Source: Leuconostoc litchii
Lineage (GTDB): Bacteria; Bacillota; Bacilli; Lactobacillales; Lactobacillaceae
NCBI RefSeq assembly: GCF_008107645.1
Contig: NZ_SDGY01000001.1
Span: forward strand, 449,955-513,954
Direction of reading: 5' to 3'
Length of the DNA stretch: 64,000 bases
In this document: piece after piece, positions 26,717 to 35,962 of the stretch
Position numbering within the stretch: position 1 is the first letter of the stretch
Layout: the number at the start of each line of letters is the position of its first letter
The notes under the pieces: generated by a model
The model's database searches: none
The model's input: the letters and a program-made list of their open reading frames with translations, nothing else
Told to the model about the DNA's origin: nothing
Made by a program: the position numbers and the translations under genes

Positions 26717-27493
26717 CTAAGCAGGATTACTTATTCCTGTTAGTGTTGAAGACGGTGAAGCAGATCCATCTAATACCCGGCCAGGTTTTGCTAAATAAGC
26801 TTTACGCCCGGCATTGATTGCTAGTTTGAATGCTTCAGCCATCAAAGGAATATTTCCAGCAGTTGCTATTGCTGTGTTGGCCATAATGGCATCTGCCCCC
26901 ATCTCCATAGCTTCAGCAGCTTGACTAGGTTTTCCGATACCCGCATCAATTATAATTGGCAAGTCAATCTCATTAATAAGAATCTGAATCAAATCTTTAT
27001 TGGACAGGCCCTTGTTGGTTCCAATTGGTGCTCCTAGTGGCATAATTGCCGCCGCTCCCGCATCGGTTAATTGTTTGGCTATGTTTAAGTCGGGCAACAT
27101 ATAAGGCATTACAATAAAGCCTTCTTTGGCCAGAACTTCTGTTGCTTTTAATGTTTCATAATTATCAGGCATTAAGTATTTTTTATCAGGAATTACTTCT
27201 AATTTAATAAAATCACTACCACTTAATTCACGGGCAATACGGGCAATTCGGATAGTTTCTTCAGCATTTGTGCAGCCTGAAGTATTAGGTAAAATAGTGA
27301 CATTCTTAGGAATATAGTTTAAAATATTTTCCTTGACGTCATTGGAACGTCTCAATGCCATTGTTATTATCTGAGCATCAGCATTTTTTACTGCTGAATC
27401 AATTAATTCATAGGAATATTTACCGGATCCTAAAATGAATCTTGAAGTGAATGTATGACCACCAATGGTCAAGGTATCAGTATTTTCTTTCAT
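26717..27493 (-). CDS. thiG: Thiazole synthase
   Basis: The 258-residue TIM-barrel protein forms thiazole phosphate from DXP, dehydroglycine and ThiS thiocarboxylate. The Schiff-base lysine is K97 in [11 protein letters not shown], and the family blocks [26 protein letters not shown] and [20 protein letters not shown] are all present. It follows thiF with a 21-base gap. The dehydroglycine source (ThiO or ThiH) is not in the window. Confidence 0.95.
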   Translation of the reverse strand: MKENTDTLTIGGHTFTSRFILGSGKYSYELIDSAVKNADAQIITMALRRSNDVKENILNYIPKNVTILPNTSGCTNAEETIRIARIARELSGSDFIKLEVIPDKKYLMPDNYETLKATEVLAKEGFIVMPYMLPDLNIAKQLTDAGAAAIMPLGAPIGTNKGLSNKDLIQILINEIDLPIIIDAGIGKPSQAAEAMEMGADAIMANTAIATAGNIPLMAEAFKLAINAGRKAYLAKPGRVLDGSASPSSTLTGISNPA

Positions 27494-27514
27494 TACTATC
27501 AGTTTCTCCTAAAT

Positions 27515-28162
27515 TTATAAAGCAACTTTACCGAGTATTAGCTGTAAAATGACATTTGCTTGATGACCAGCGCACACAAGCACTCTTGGTGCCATCAATC
27601 CTTCCACTCCAGCACTAATGTTATCCCCACAGATGTATACATTTTCGCTCTGTTGTCTCGTTTTAATATTATTTGGACTATGAATTCCAGCTAACCCGTT
27701 GCCCATAACAAGCGGTTTATTTGGAAAAATTTCACGAGAACTACCTAATAGGACTGCTTTACTATGCGGGTCATCAAATGCCTCACATATGATATCACTA
27801 TCACCAAATAGAGTTTCAACATTTTGCGACGTGACTCTTTCTTGAATTGTTGAAATTGTAATAAATGGATTGAACTCTAATATATTTTGTTTTAGCGCAA
27901 TCACCTTTGGTACATTAATTTGACTCAATTTAAATTGCTGTCGATTCAGGTTACTCAACTCAACAGCATCAAAATCAATCAAAGTCAAATGCCCTACTCC
28001 TGCACGCGCTAATGCTATGGCAATATTAGAGCCAAGTCCACCGGCACCTGCAATAGTCACATGGGCCTGTGCAAGTTTTTCTGACGTTTCTGGCACATTG
28101 CGTTGTTTCATATCTTCATATACTTCTTGAACGCTGTAACCATCAATATTAATTTTGTGCAT
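27515..28162 (-). CDS. thiF: Sulfur carrier protein ThiS adenylyltransferase
   Basis: The protein has 215 residues from the ATG at 28162, chosen over 28183 because AAAGGAAG sits six bases upstream and the earlier start lies inside thiS. The nucleotide loop TIAGAGGLGS and LIDFDAVELSNLNRQQF are hallmarks of E1-like ThiF/MoeB proteins. It activates the ThiS C-terminus with ATP. It is the short class (about 200-215 residues) and shows no four-cysteine zinc motif; only isolated cysteines near the C-terminus (YICGD, LVCAG) are seen. Confidence 0.92.
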   Translation of the reverse strand: MHKINIDGYSVQEVYEDMKQRNVPETSEKLAQAHVTIAGAGGLGSNIAIALARAGVGHLTLIDFDAVELSNLNRQQFKLSQINVPKVIALKQNILEFNPFITISTIQERVTSQNVETLFGDSDIICEAFDDPHSKAVLLGSSREIFPNKPLVMGNGLAGIHSPNNIKTRQQSENVYICGDNISAGVEGLMAPRVLVCAGHQANVILQLILGKVAL

Positions 28163-28172
28163 AAGACTTCCT

Positions 28173-28370
28173 TTAACCTCCACCTACAAATGAAATAATT
28201 TCAATTTGATCATCATTATGAATAAAAGTATCTACAAAACATTCACGTTGTAAAATCTTACCGTTGTGTTCAACTACAATGTTTTCTAAAGCAGCATTTT
28301 TGTCATTGAGCAGTTGTGCAATTGTCTTTCCAACGTACTGATTCTCTACAGAACCATTTATCTTAAGCAT
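28173..28370 (-). CDS. thiS: Sulfur carrier protein ThiS
   Basis: The 65-residue ubiquitin-like protein ends in FVGGG, the C-terminal Gly-Gly needed for adenylation and thiocarboxylation. Its central pattern TIAQLLNDKN fits ThiS. It lies between thiE and thiF in the TPP-controlled operon. Confidence 0.93.
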   Translation of the reverse strand: MLKINGSVENQYVGKTIAQLLNDKNAALENIVVEHNGKILQRECFVDTFIHNDDQIEIISFVGGG

Positions 28371-28396
28371 TACCTAGGACCACCTTTCTCTAGTTT

Positions 28397-29035
28397 TTAA
28401 AGTACTTGGTCAAGTGCTTTAATCGTGTCGGATACTTTGTCCGCTATATTTTCGGCACACATAATTTCGCTAACCATCGCCACACCATTGATTTCAGTAT
28501 TTTTAAAGTTGTGAATTGTATGTTCCTTGATACCACCAATTGCAATGACTGGTATGGAGACAGTTCGTGTAATCTCCTTTAAAGTTTCGATTGACGTAGG
28601 TTTTGTGATTACCTTGGTCTTAGTTGGATAAATAGCACCAACTCCTAAATAATTTGCCCCCTCTATTTCAGCTTGTGTGGCTCTCATGACACTTTTAGCA
28701 GAAACACCCAAAATTTTTTCTGGACCAATTAAGCGTCTTGCTACTGATATTGGTAAGTCACTATCGCCAATATGAACACCAGCGGCATCAACTGCTTGAC
28801 AGATATCTATTCTGTCATCAATAATCAATGGAACTTTGAATCTGTCAGTAATTTCTTTCACTTTCGTTGCCAGTTCAAAATACTTATGCGTGGTAACCTC
28901 CTTTTCTCTTAGCTGAACGAGCGTGACACCATTCTGACATGCTTGTTCTATTCGACTTAAAAACTCTTCGTCAGAATAATCGTATCGATTTGTGACTAAA
29001 TATAGCTTTAGCACCTTAGTTATATTTACATCCAT
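28397..29035 (-). CDS. thiE: Thiamin-phosphate synthase
   Basis: The 212-residue TIM barrel joins HMP-PP and thiazole phosphate. Family blocks are visible: LYLVTNR near the N-terminus, [44 protein letters not shown] and AIGGI. It is the first gene after the riboswitch terminator. An AGGAGG sits about 16 bases before the ATG, rather far, so a start slightly upstream or at GTG codon 8 is possible. Confidence 0.93.
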   Translation of the reverse strand: MDVNITKVLKLYLVTNRYDYSDEEFLSRIEQACQNGVTLVQLREKEVTTHKYFELATKVKEITDRFKVPLIIDDRIDICQAVDAAGVHIGDSDLPISVARRLIGPEKILGVSAKSVMRATQAEIEGANYLGVGAIYPTKTKVITKPTSIETLKEITRTVSIPVIAIGGIKEHTIHNFKNTEINGVAMVSEIMCAENIADKVSDTIKALDQVL

Positions 29036-29117
29036 GGGCTCTTTTTCGTAAACCTCCTGATAATATATTTTTGAAATTTTTCAATACACTGAACCTTTTT
29101 TAATTTTTTAAATAAAA

Positions 29118-29159
29118 AAGCTGTTTTTTTGCGCAAATGGGTACGCAAAAAAACAGCTT
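29118..29159 (-). terminator. Riboswitch-controlled terminator ahead of thiE
   Basis: AAGCTGTTTTTTTGCG and its exact complement form a 16-base stem with a 10-base loop, followed by TTTTTATTT on the minus strand, between the TPP aptamer and thiE. It is the expression platform: TPP binding should favour it. Confidence 0.85.
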
Positions 29160-29175
29160 AATAAAAAATCTATTA

Positions 29176-29256
29176 ATCACATCTTCCTACGCAGATTTTA
29201 ATCTGATCAGGTTCAATGGGTATTTCTCAGCCCTCGCGGGCACCCCAGACATACAT
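29176..29256 (-). promoter_or_regulatory. TPP riboswitch aptamer (THI element)
   Basis: Minus-strand sequence shows the conserved blocks GGGGTGCCC, GGGCTGAGAAATACCC, TTGAACCTGATC and CTGCGTAGGAAG in order, diagnostic for the TPP aptamer. It lies upstream of thiE and so controls the whole thiE-thiS-thiF-thiG-MFS-amidohydrolase operon. Confidence 0.97.
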
Positions 29257-29272
29257 ATATAATTTCATGAAT

Positions 29273-29301
29273 ACTATAACATTTATTTTTTGTAAACACA
29301 A
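29273..29301 (-). promoter_or_regulatory. Promoter of the thi operon
   Basis: On the minus strand TTGTGT, 17 bases, then TATAGT lie immediately upstream of the aptamer. Confidence 0.55.
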
Positions 29302-29584
29302 GAAACAATTACTGAGCAAGTTTAAATATTAAAACTTGTAAAGATGAACTCAACATTAACCCCAGTTTCAGACACTACTTCTTAATTAAGCTGTAAACCT
29401 GACACCACAACCATTTAACTGCAATTTTTTTAATGGCTATATTGTACCGAATAATTGTTACTTAAATTAACCATTCTGTATTTAAACGCATTCGTTCTCA
29501 TAAAAGATTAATAACACTATATCTCAAATTGTCAATCTGCTTGTTTATCAATATTGTACTCGAAGTACAAACTCTTTATAAAAA
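29302..29584. other. Gap between thi promoter and arginase-like terminator
   Basis: No open frame or relic was recognised; one small palindrome (TTGTAC-N5-GTACAA, 29554-29570) is present. Confidence 0.45.
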
Positions 29585-29610
29585 AAGCACACTATTAACA
29601 GTGTGTGCTT
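29585..29610 (-). terminator. Terminator of the arginase-like gene
   Basis: AAGCACAC ... GTGTGCTT stem (with a small bulge) followed by TTTTTTT on the minus strand, 68 bases past the stop. Confidence 0.7.
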
Positions 29611-29677
29611 GATTTTAACTTGATTACGTTGTGCTACTTTTAATTAGGTTTTTGGGGCAGTCTGTAGTTCGTAAGTT

Positions 29678-30544
29678 TCATTGTTTATCATTGTTGAATA
29701 AGTTTAATGTATTTATAGTTTGCTTTAATTTGATGATGTCCCAAGGTAAAAATTCGGCAATCGTAATACCAACAATATCACTCACTTTTTGTATACTTGA
29801 AAAATAATCTGTTACTTGGGTTAACGTCAATTTACCATGACTTGATGGAAAGGCTGTTTGATGTGGTTCAGCAAAATATTGCAAACGAAAATCGTCTGGA
29901 CTCAAAGAATCTAAATCAAAATGAATGGCTATTTTTGAAAAATTGTTATCAACTATCCATTTTTGTACTGCGGCAGTTGTGATTGGATTTTCATCTTGTA
30001 TTTGATAGGTGAGACCAATTTTATCTAACTCAGCTGGTTCATCATCTGTTAATGGCTGCAATCCCAGAAACAGAACAGATTTTGGAGAAAACTTAGCATG
30101 AACTTCTTTAGCCAAAATTGGGTCGCCATGCCCCAATAAGTTACCTAAAACCATTGCATGTTCATTATTATAAAATTCCGGTTTCGATATATCTGGGTGA
30201 GCATCAATCCAAATAATTCCTAGATCATCACCATATTTTTCATGCAAATAATCAAATGGTCCCTGAGACACAAAGCAGTTTCCACCAACAGTAATAACCT
30301 TGTCAGGAGCTTCTTCCCTCAACGTTGCCCTAACTTGACGAATTTCTTCGACTAATTCATTTTTACCATTTACACCATTAACTTCACTATTGTCATCTGA
30401 ATTATCTGGAGATATAACTGGCACCTCAACTGTTTTTATCTGACTGTCATTTAATAATGTTGCGATAATTTCCGCTCCAGCATAGTATTCTGGGCGATTT
30501 CCCGCACGCCAATCAGGTATTTTTAATTTAATTACTTTACTCAT
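29678..30544 (-). CDS. Arginase/agmatinase-fold protein with altered metal motif
   Basis: The protein has 288 residues from the ATG at 30544, chosen because GGAAGG lies upstream and the region before it is not conserved. The ureohydrolase fold is clear: IIWIDAHPDI (DAHxD metal motif), HAMVLGNLLG, HFDLDSLSPDDF (DxDxxxP motif) and a late TIAEFLP. The first metal motif, normally GGDHS, reads GGNCF, so one Mn ligand histidine is replaced by cysteine. Uncharacterised arginase-family proteins of LAB are common; a different metal or substrate, or loss of ureohydrolase activity, is possible. Confidence 0.8.
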   Translation of the reverse strand: MSKVIKLKIPDWRAGNRPEYYAGAEIIATLLNDSQIKTVEVPVISPDNSDDNSEVNGVNGKNELVEEIRQVRATLREEAPDKVITVGGNCFVSQGPFDYLHEKYGDDLGIIWIDAHPDISKPEFYNNEHAMVLGNLLGHGDPILAKEVHAKFSPKSVLFLGLQPLTDDEPAELDKIGLTYQIQDENPITTAAVQKWIVDNNFSKIAIHFDLDSLSPDDFRLQYFAEPHQTAFPSSHGKLTLTQVTDYFSSIQKVSDIVGITIAEFLPWDIIKLKQTINTLNLFNNDKQ

Positions 30545-30649
30545 TTTAAGCCTTCCAGCAATCATTTTTTTATTGATATTATAATATATCATAACCCAGA
30601 ACAGTAGGCAAATTGTGACTGACAATAATTTATAAATGTAATCAATGAA

Positions 30650-30945
30650 TAGTTAAATGTTTTTTCAATTGTTTTTTAACTTGATAAAATTGTTCATCAA
30701 TCTTGTTTAGCCCACTTCCATTATTACGATCAGTTACTTTAATCAGCAAATCTAAATCATGATAAGCAAAAGTCGATTCAATTAATATTGAGCCTTAGAT
30801 ACTAATTTCTTGTTAAAAAATACATCGCCATAAGTATGCACCTGTTCCTGTAATTGCATTGACACCTTCAAAGTTGTTTGAAATTTTAGTAAACCAGCAG
30901 TAAATTGAAAAACCTGTCTATCGCTTTCTTAATACTTGGTCTAGT
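30650..30945 (-). pseudogene. Relic copy 2 of the unrecognised gene family
   Basis: Minus-strand blocks ESDRQVFQFTAGLLKFQTTL, VSMQLQEQVHTYGDVFFNKK and FAYHDLDLLIKVTDRN match relic copy 1 (4835-5390) block for block, and parts of the DNA are strikingly alike. It has a small deletion after LVSKAQ and ends earlier than copy 1. Confidence 0.6.
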
Positions 30946-31166
30946 TGAGACTATATAAATAAGTCGCTATACCTTTCTAACTGTTTGATTTACGGAAAGG
31001 TCAATATTTTTCTAATATCTATTAAATTATGTAACAGCAAGAGGCTTTTTTGTATATTTTCTTTTATACACAATAAATACCAATTAATAACAAGGTCAAA
31101 CAAGCATACTAATTGTTAGAGTTCTTGCGTGATATTTAATCACTATTTATCTCTTCTATATTAACT
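30946..31166. other. Gap upstream of the multidrug MFS gene
   Basis: No open frame or relic was recognised in this AT-rich stretch. Confidence 0.4.
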
Positions 31167-31192
31167 AAAATACCCTGTTTACAGGGTATTTT
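31167..31192. terminator. Bidirectional hairpin terminator
   Basis: AAAATACCCTG-TTTA-CAGGGTATTTT is a perfect 11-base stem with A/T flanks. It separates the relic region from the MFS pump gene. Confidence 0.65.
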
Positions 31193-31366
31193 CATTGACA
31201 AATCTTATAATTGATGTTAGATTTTTAGGTAAGTAAATATTGATGTTTAAATGACATCTGTGTTAGCCCTACATAAGTGGCATAGATTGGACATTGTCAA
31301 TGCGATGCCCTCTTTTTTATGCACTTTTTACTGAAATTAGAAATATTAGAAATGAATGGTACTTTT

Positions 31367-32545
31367 ATGACATCTTTCCAAAAACGAGCGTTGGCACTTC
31401 TTGTTGGCTCACAACTTTTAATAATGTTAGGAATTGGACTAATTATTCCTGTGGAACCATATATCAAAGATGATATGGGTCTTACTGCTACGGATATGGG
31501 CATCATGGCAGCACTGTTTGCTGCTGTTCAATTTTTAGCTTCTCCTATTATTGGCCGTCTCTCAGACAAATTTGCGCGTGTGCCATTAATCGCTATTGGA
31601 CTCCTACTTTTCTCTATATCTGAAGGCCTATTTGCTTTGGGTATAGGGCATGCTCTCTGGCACTTGAATGTTGCACGAGCTTTAGGTGGTTTAGCAGCGG
31701 CGCTGTCAATTCCGTCCATAACTGCCTTGGCGTCTGATATGACTACAAGTTCAAACCGTGCAAAAGTCATTGGCTGGTTATCAGCAGCTTTCAGTGGTGG
31801 TATTATTTTAGGACCAGGTGTGGGCGGTGTGTTAGCAAATATTGATCACAAACTACCCTTCTTTGGTTCTGCTATTTTAGGTGCAGTAGCCTTTCTAATT
31901 TTCATTATTTTCATGCCAAACGAAGATTATTTGCGTAGTAGACAAATAGAGACGAAAACCGACCAGACTAAAAATAAAGAAAAACATTTTTGGAGTTTAT
32001 CTTTATTTATGTTACTCATCATGATTTTAGTTTCATCATTTGGCCTAGCTGCATTTGAAAATATGTTCAGTTTATACTTTCATGATGTGCGAGGTTTTAA
32101 CCTCAATGAAATTGCAATCTTTTTAATTGTTAATGGATTCTTATCGTTAATTTTCCAAGTTGCTTTCTTTGAAAAATTAGTACAATACATTGGCGAACTG
32201 ATGATTATTCGCCTCAGTTTTCTCTTTGGATTCCTTTCAATTATTTGGATTTTATTTGCACAACACAAGTGGGAAGTATTTGTGGCAACATTAATAGTAT
32301 TCGTTGGGTTTGATATTTTACGTCCTGCGATAACGACATTGCTATCCCATATCAGTGATTCACAGCAAGGGTTTATTAATGGCTTAAATATGTCGTTAAC
32401 AAGTATTGGCAATATTTTTGGACCAGTGCTTGGTGGCGTTCTTCTAGATCTCAATAGCAACCTACCCTACACTTTTGTCGCTATAATTTTAGCTTTAGCT
32501 ACGTTATTGACCCTTACCATCAAGTTCAAAAATAATCAATACTAG
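31367..32545 (+). CDS. Multidrug efflux MFS transporter (DHA1/NorA-like)
   Basis: The protein has 392 residues from the ATG at 31367 (in-frame ATGs at 31319 and 31352 exist; none has a strong ribosome site, and homology-like sequence starts at MTSFQKRALALL). Twelve hydrophobic segments are present. Motif A is GRLSDKFARVPLI after helix 2, and motif C is SGGIILGPGVGGVLA in helix 5, the antiporter signature. These mark proton-driven drug exporters of the NorA/Bmr type. Confidence 0.87.
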   Translation: MTSFQKRALALLVGSQLLIMLGIGLIIPVEPYIKDDMGLTATDMGIMAALFAAVQFLASPIIGRLSDKFARVPLIAIGLLLFSISEGLFALGIGHALWHLNVARALGGLAAALSIPSITALASDMTTSSNRAKVIGWLSAAFSGGIILGPGVGGVLANIDHKLPFFGSAILGAVAFLIFIIFMPNEDYLRSRQIETKTDQTKNKEKHFWSLSLFMLLIMILVSSFGLAAFENMFSLYFHDVRGFNLNEIAIFLIVNGFLSLIFQVAFFEKLVQYIGELMIIRLSFLFGFLSIIWILFAQHKWEVFVATLIVFVGFDILRPAITTLLSHISDSQQGFINGLNMSLTSIGNIFGPVLGGVLLDLNSNLPYTFVAIILALATLLTLTIKFKNNQY

Positions 32546-32731
32546 ACCAATAGTTGTTTACATAATGCTTTTATCAGCGCCTTAGTCAAAATTTAAAACA
32601 TCAACAACTTAGATTTCTAGTAACTAAAAAAATAAATAGTAAAGTATTTTATGTATGCCAATTATTTTAATGTTGAACTTAAATTTCAGTGCTTTTAAAG
32701 TACTTACATCTAAAAAAGAGAGAATTTATAC

Positions 32732-33691
32732 ATGAGAAAACGGTTAACAATAATCGCAAGTATTTTTGCTTGTTTCATTCTGGCATTTATGATGGTGATT
32801 TACATTTATGGCCCTAATATTAATTTTTACCTGTTGCCACCTTCACCTGAAAGATATGGAAAAATCGCAATCAAGAAAATGAATACCTATGGTTACTTCG
32901 CCAATAGTGAGGCATGGCGAAAAACTGAGAAAAAAGCTTTAGTAGATATGCAATCTGTCCATGATTACAATGAAGCTGACACAATTCTCCAAAAAATTGT
33001 AACAGTCGCAGGAGGAAAACATTCTCAAATTGTGACTGCAAAACAAATAACGACAGAAACAGAAAGTTATACAGAACCAACAATAATTAAAGAAAACGGC
33101 TTAGTTACAATTCATGAACCACAATTTCAAGGAAATACGCAACAAGCCAGTGAATATGCTAATAAAATCAATGACTTTCTCTTTAAATATAAACACGAAA
33201 TTAAAAGTATTATTATTGATTTAAGTAATAATACTGGTGGGGATATGGCCCCTATGATATTAGGTATTTCATCGATAATACCAGATGGAAATATTCTTTC
33301 ATTTGTTTCTTCAAATGGTAACAGTGAAAAAATATCCTTGAAAAATGGTACGCTTAACGCTGGCGGATCAGCAATCGATTTGCATCATAATGTAAAACTA
33401 ACAAAAATACCAGTTGCGGTAATTATCAATAAACAAACCGGTAGTTCAGGAGAACTGACTGCTCTAGCTCTTAAAAAAATTTCAGGAGTTAAGTATTTTG
33501 GTCAAAATAGTGCTGGTTTTACTAGTGTGAATCGTTCTTTTTCATTATATACAGGAACAACCATGTATTTAACCACAGCAGGTGTTAAAGATACTAAAAA
33601 CAAATTATATGTTAATGATCCTGTTGTTCCAAACATACAGACTAATGATCCTTATGGTCAAGCAAAACAATGGTTAAACAACGTTAAATAA
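32732..33691 (+). CDS. S41 family peptidase (CtpA-like) with N-terminal anchor
   Basis: The 319-residue protein has an N-terminal hydrophobic anchor (about 5-27), so the catalytic part is outside. The tail-specific protease fold shows IIIDLSNNTGGDMAPMI at about 160-176 and the nucleophile region INKQTGSSGELTALALK at about 232-248 (Ser238/239). No PDZ domain is evident, which is shorter than canonical CtpA. The start has AGAGAG upstream. The natural substrate is unknown. Confidence 0.83.
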   Translation: MRKRLTIIASIFACFILAFMMVIYIYGPNINFYLLPPSPERYGKIAIKKMNTYGYFANSEAWRKTEKKALVDMQSVHDYNEADTILQKIVTVAGGKHSQIVTAKQITTETESYTEPTIIKENGLVTIHEPQFQGNTQQASEYANKINDFLFKYKHEIKSIIIDLSNNTGGDMAPMILGISSIIPDGNILSFVSSNGNSEKISLKNGTLNAGGSAIDLHHNVKLTKIPVAVIINKQTGSSGELTALALKKISGVKYFGQNSAGFTSVNRSFSLYTGTTMYLTTAGVKDTKNKLYVNDPVVPNIQTNDPYGQAKQWLNNVK

Positions 33692-33726
33692 TATTAACGA
33701 TATATAAGCGTTTTTCAGTAAAAAAG

Positions 33727-33757
33727 CTGCTTATGAAATAGTAAAATTCATAAGCAG
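33727..33757 (-). terminator. Terminator on the minus strand
   Basis: CTGCTTATGAA and TTCATAAGCAG form a perfect 11-base stem followed by C and six T on the minus strand. It would end transcription from the 35866-33967 operon; it is convergent with the S41 gene. Confidence 0.7.
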
Positions 33758-33789
33758 AAGAATAATAGAACAATACTACCTACTGAAAA

Positions 33790-33950
33790 ATAGTTTCTCT
33801 TTATTTGATAAGCTCGATTCACAACTAAATATCGCACCTTAGCTACTAATTCTTTGTAAAAAAAAGCACATCGCTATAATTTTACGCCTGTGCCTGTATA
33901 ATTTTCTCTTGTAGTTGCTCAACATTGTTTAAAAATGTATGTGCTTTTTG
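33790..33950 (-). pseudogene. Relic copy 3 of the unrecognised gene family
   Basis: Minus-strand blocks NNVEQLQEKIIQAQA, then YSDVLF and KELVAKV match the FQTTL...LQ, YGDVFFNKKL and ELASKVQDL parts of copies 1 and 2 with frameshifts. Only about 50 codons remain. Confidence 0.5.
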
Positions 33951-33966
33951 GTTTAAATAATGTCAA

Positions 33967-34818
33967 TTACTTTTCTTGTTTCTTTTCCATATGCTTAATA
34001 GCTGTTTCTAAAAATATTTTTTGTATTGCATTTGGGTGCTGCTGTGCAGCAATGTGAAGGCCATTATTAAATTCTACCATCAAATGCCATTTATGCCCCT
34101 CAACAATTTCCTTTGGTGCTGCCTTAGGTAAAAACACACCTAATTTAACTTTCATTCCGCTTTCTGTTCTAGTTAGCTGGTGCATCCCAATAAGCTTAGT
34201 ATCAATATTTAACGATTTTAGAAATGTCTGTCCTGCCATGACTGAACTCACACCAGGATCTGGTTCAATCGGATAATCAATATTTTTGGCTGGACGCAAA
34301 TCCAAATACGAAGGTTCCTTATACATACCAAATGTTTCGATGATAGTTTGTTCACCTTTTTTATTAGCATTAAAATAATAGTGTTCTGGGTGTATGGTTG
34401 AAGGTAAATATAAATTATTTTTTTTAGCAAGTAACTGATTAAACATCATAAATTGAGGTAATGATATGTTTTCTGTCTCAACTTCCACAATACCTACTTG
34501 AAATTCTTGTGGATCAGGTGATTCATCAGCAATATATCGCCACATGTCATTACTTTTTGCTATTTCTGGTTGGAATCGCTTTAAGGTTTCTTCTTTACCA
34601 ATTTCTTCACGAGTTTGAGCTAAAGCCTCTTTAGCTTCTTCTAAGGACAAGTTTAGTAATGATTCCAAACCATACAATTGACCATCTAATTTAACCGGAA
34701 TATTTTTTTGATTAAAAACATTAAATACATGATGATAACGTTCTAGTTCAACCGAACGAATTTCATCTTCTGTAATAATTTCCCCATCTACTTTAAAAGT
34801 AATATGATAGTTTTCCAT
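33967..34818 (-). CDS. Hypothetical cytosolic protein in TetR-linked operon
   Basis: The 283-residue protein has no signal or membrane segment and an acidic N-terminal half with helices around residues 50-80. It ends with a Lys/Glu helix. I do not recognise a family. It starts 13 bases after the membrane protein gene with GGAAAGGG upstream, so the two act together. Confidence 0.75.
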   Translation of the reverse strand: MENYHITFKVDGEIITEDEIRSVELERYHHVFNVFNQKNIPVKLDGQLYGLESLLNLSLEEAKEALAQTREEIGKEETLKRFQPEIAKSNDMWRYIADESPDPQEFQVGIVEVETENISLPQFMMFNQLLAKKNNLYLPSTIHPEHYYFNANKKGEQTIIETFGMYKEPSYLDLRPAKNIDYPIEPDPGVSSVMAGQTFLKSLNIDTKLIGMHQLTRTESGMKVKLGVFLPKAAPKEIVEGHKWHLMVEFNNGLHIAAQQHPNAIQKIFLETAIKHMEKKQEK

Positions 34819-34831
34819 TTTAATCCCTTTC

Positions 34832-35866
34832 CTATAGTTCAGATTTTTTACCGATTTTAAACAGCACTATACCAAGCAATATGTAAGCTATTAGTACTGT
34901 CAATGGTTGTGCAATAGCATTACCATCAAAGAAAGCGACGTTTCTAAGGAGTGTGCCAGTTGCCCCTGGTGGCAACAATTGACCAAATGCACCCCATCCA
35001 GCTGGCAACATTTCTGGTGCCGATGACAAGCCAGAAAGTGGATTACCTAATAGGATCAATAATACAGCTGCAATACCTAGTCCTGGGGTACCAATAATTT
35101 CTAATAAACCTAGAACAAAGAATCCCGTAGCTGCAATGCCCAACATTGCGCCTAATGAAGTTAAGAAATAATTGCCGTCAAATGTACCAATACCATATTG
35201 AATAACTCCGACTAATCCTAAACCACCAATGATGGCAAAACTAACTATAGCCCAGAATTTCTCTTTCTTTCCTTTAACCATGTTAGCGATAGCTACAGCA
35301 CCAATCCAGCCGCCAAGTGCTATAGGTAAAGCCCCAGCAGCTAATCCTGTTCCTTTAGAATCAGCTTTTGGAAAGGCTTTAACTTCTACAATTTTTGCTG
35401 TTTTTACATTCAACTGAGCAGCTTTTTGATTTAATGCCTTAATAGTATTAACATCATTAGTTTGAGCAATTAACTGATTAATTTGTTTTGTTCCAACTAT
35501 TTTTTGTTGAGCAACTACATTATTACCTAATTGTGTCAATGTTTGTGCAACCGCAGCTGAAGCAGCCGTTGCTTCGAATACAGTTAAATTACCTGAAACA
35601 TCAACAGATATCGCACCATATATTTTACGTTGATTGATATTTTTCTTAACTTGCTTAGCTGAATTATACTCACTAACTTTAAAGCCCTTTTGTTTTAAAG
35701 GTTTAGCCAGTTTTTCATAAGCTTCATCACTAGTCGTAATAATACCAATAGGTACTTGATTAATTCCTGAGTTTACTGCTGGAAGTGAAAAAGCAGTCAT
35801 CATAATCGCTAAAATGGCTGTTAAACCGATTGTTAGCGTCAAAATAAATTTCCATGTAGATTTCAT
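34832..35866 (-). CDS. YhgE/ABC-2-like membrane protein
   Basis: The 344-residue protein has one N-terminal membrane helix (about 8-30), an extracellular domain of about 140 residues, then five helices (about 173-335). This is the layout of YhgE/Pip and ABC-2-type membrane proteins, without an ATPase beside it. The extracellular part contains an alanine-rich stretch and a PKADSKG linker. A TetR gene lies upstream on the same strand but is separated by its own terminator. Its role in export of lipids, drugs or peptides is inference. Confidence 0.72.
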   Translation of the reverse strand: MKSTWKFILTLTIGLTAILAIMMTAFSLPAVNSGINQVPIGIITTSDEAYEKLAKPLKQKGFKVSEYNSAKQVKKNINQRKIYGAISVDVSGNLTVFEATAASAAVAQTLTQLGNNVVAQQKIVGTKQINQLIAQTNDVNTIKALNQKAAQLNVKTAKIVEVKAFPKADSKGTGLAAGALPIALGGWIGAVAIANMVKGKKEKFWAIVSFAIIGGLGLVGVIQYGIGTFDGNYFLTSLGAMLGIAATGFFVLGLLEIIGTPGLGIAAVLLILLGNPLSGLSSAPEMLPAGWGAFGQLLPPGATGTLLRNVAFFDGNAIAQPLTVLIAYILLGIVLFKIGKKSEL

Positions 35867-35932
35867 ATTGTTTATTTCTCCCTTTGTTTTTGCTGATAAA
35901 CAAATAATAACAAAGGCTTTACATTAAAAAAA

Positions 35933-35956
35933 CCAACAATAATCAATAACTGTTGG
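35933..35956 (-). terminator. Terminator after the TetR gene
   Basis: CCAACA ... TGTTGG is followed by TTTTTTT on the minus strand, between the TetR gene and the YhgE-like gene. Confidence 0.6.
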
Positions 35957-35962
35957 ATAAAT

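Noticed and set aside
32080-32460. Minus-strand 126-residue frame
   Set aside because: It is antisense to conserved helices of the multidrug MFS gene and has no ribosome site.
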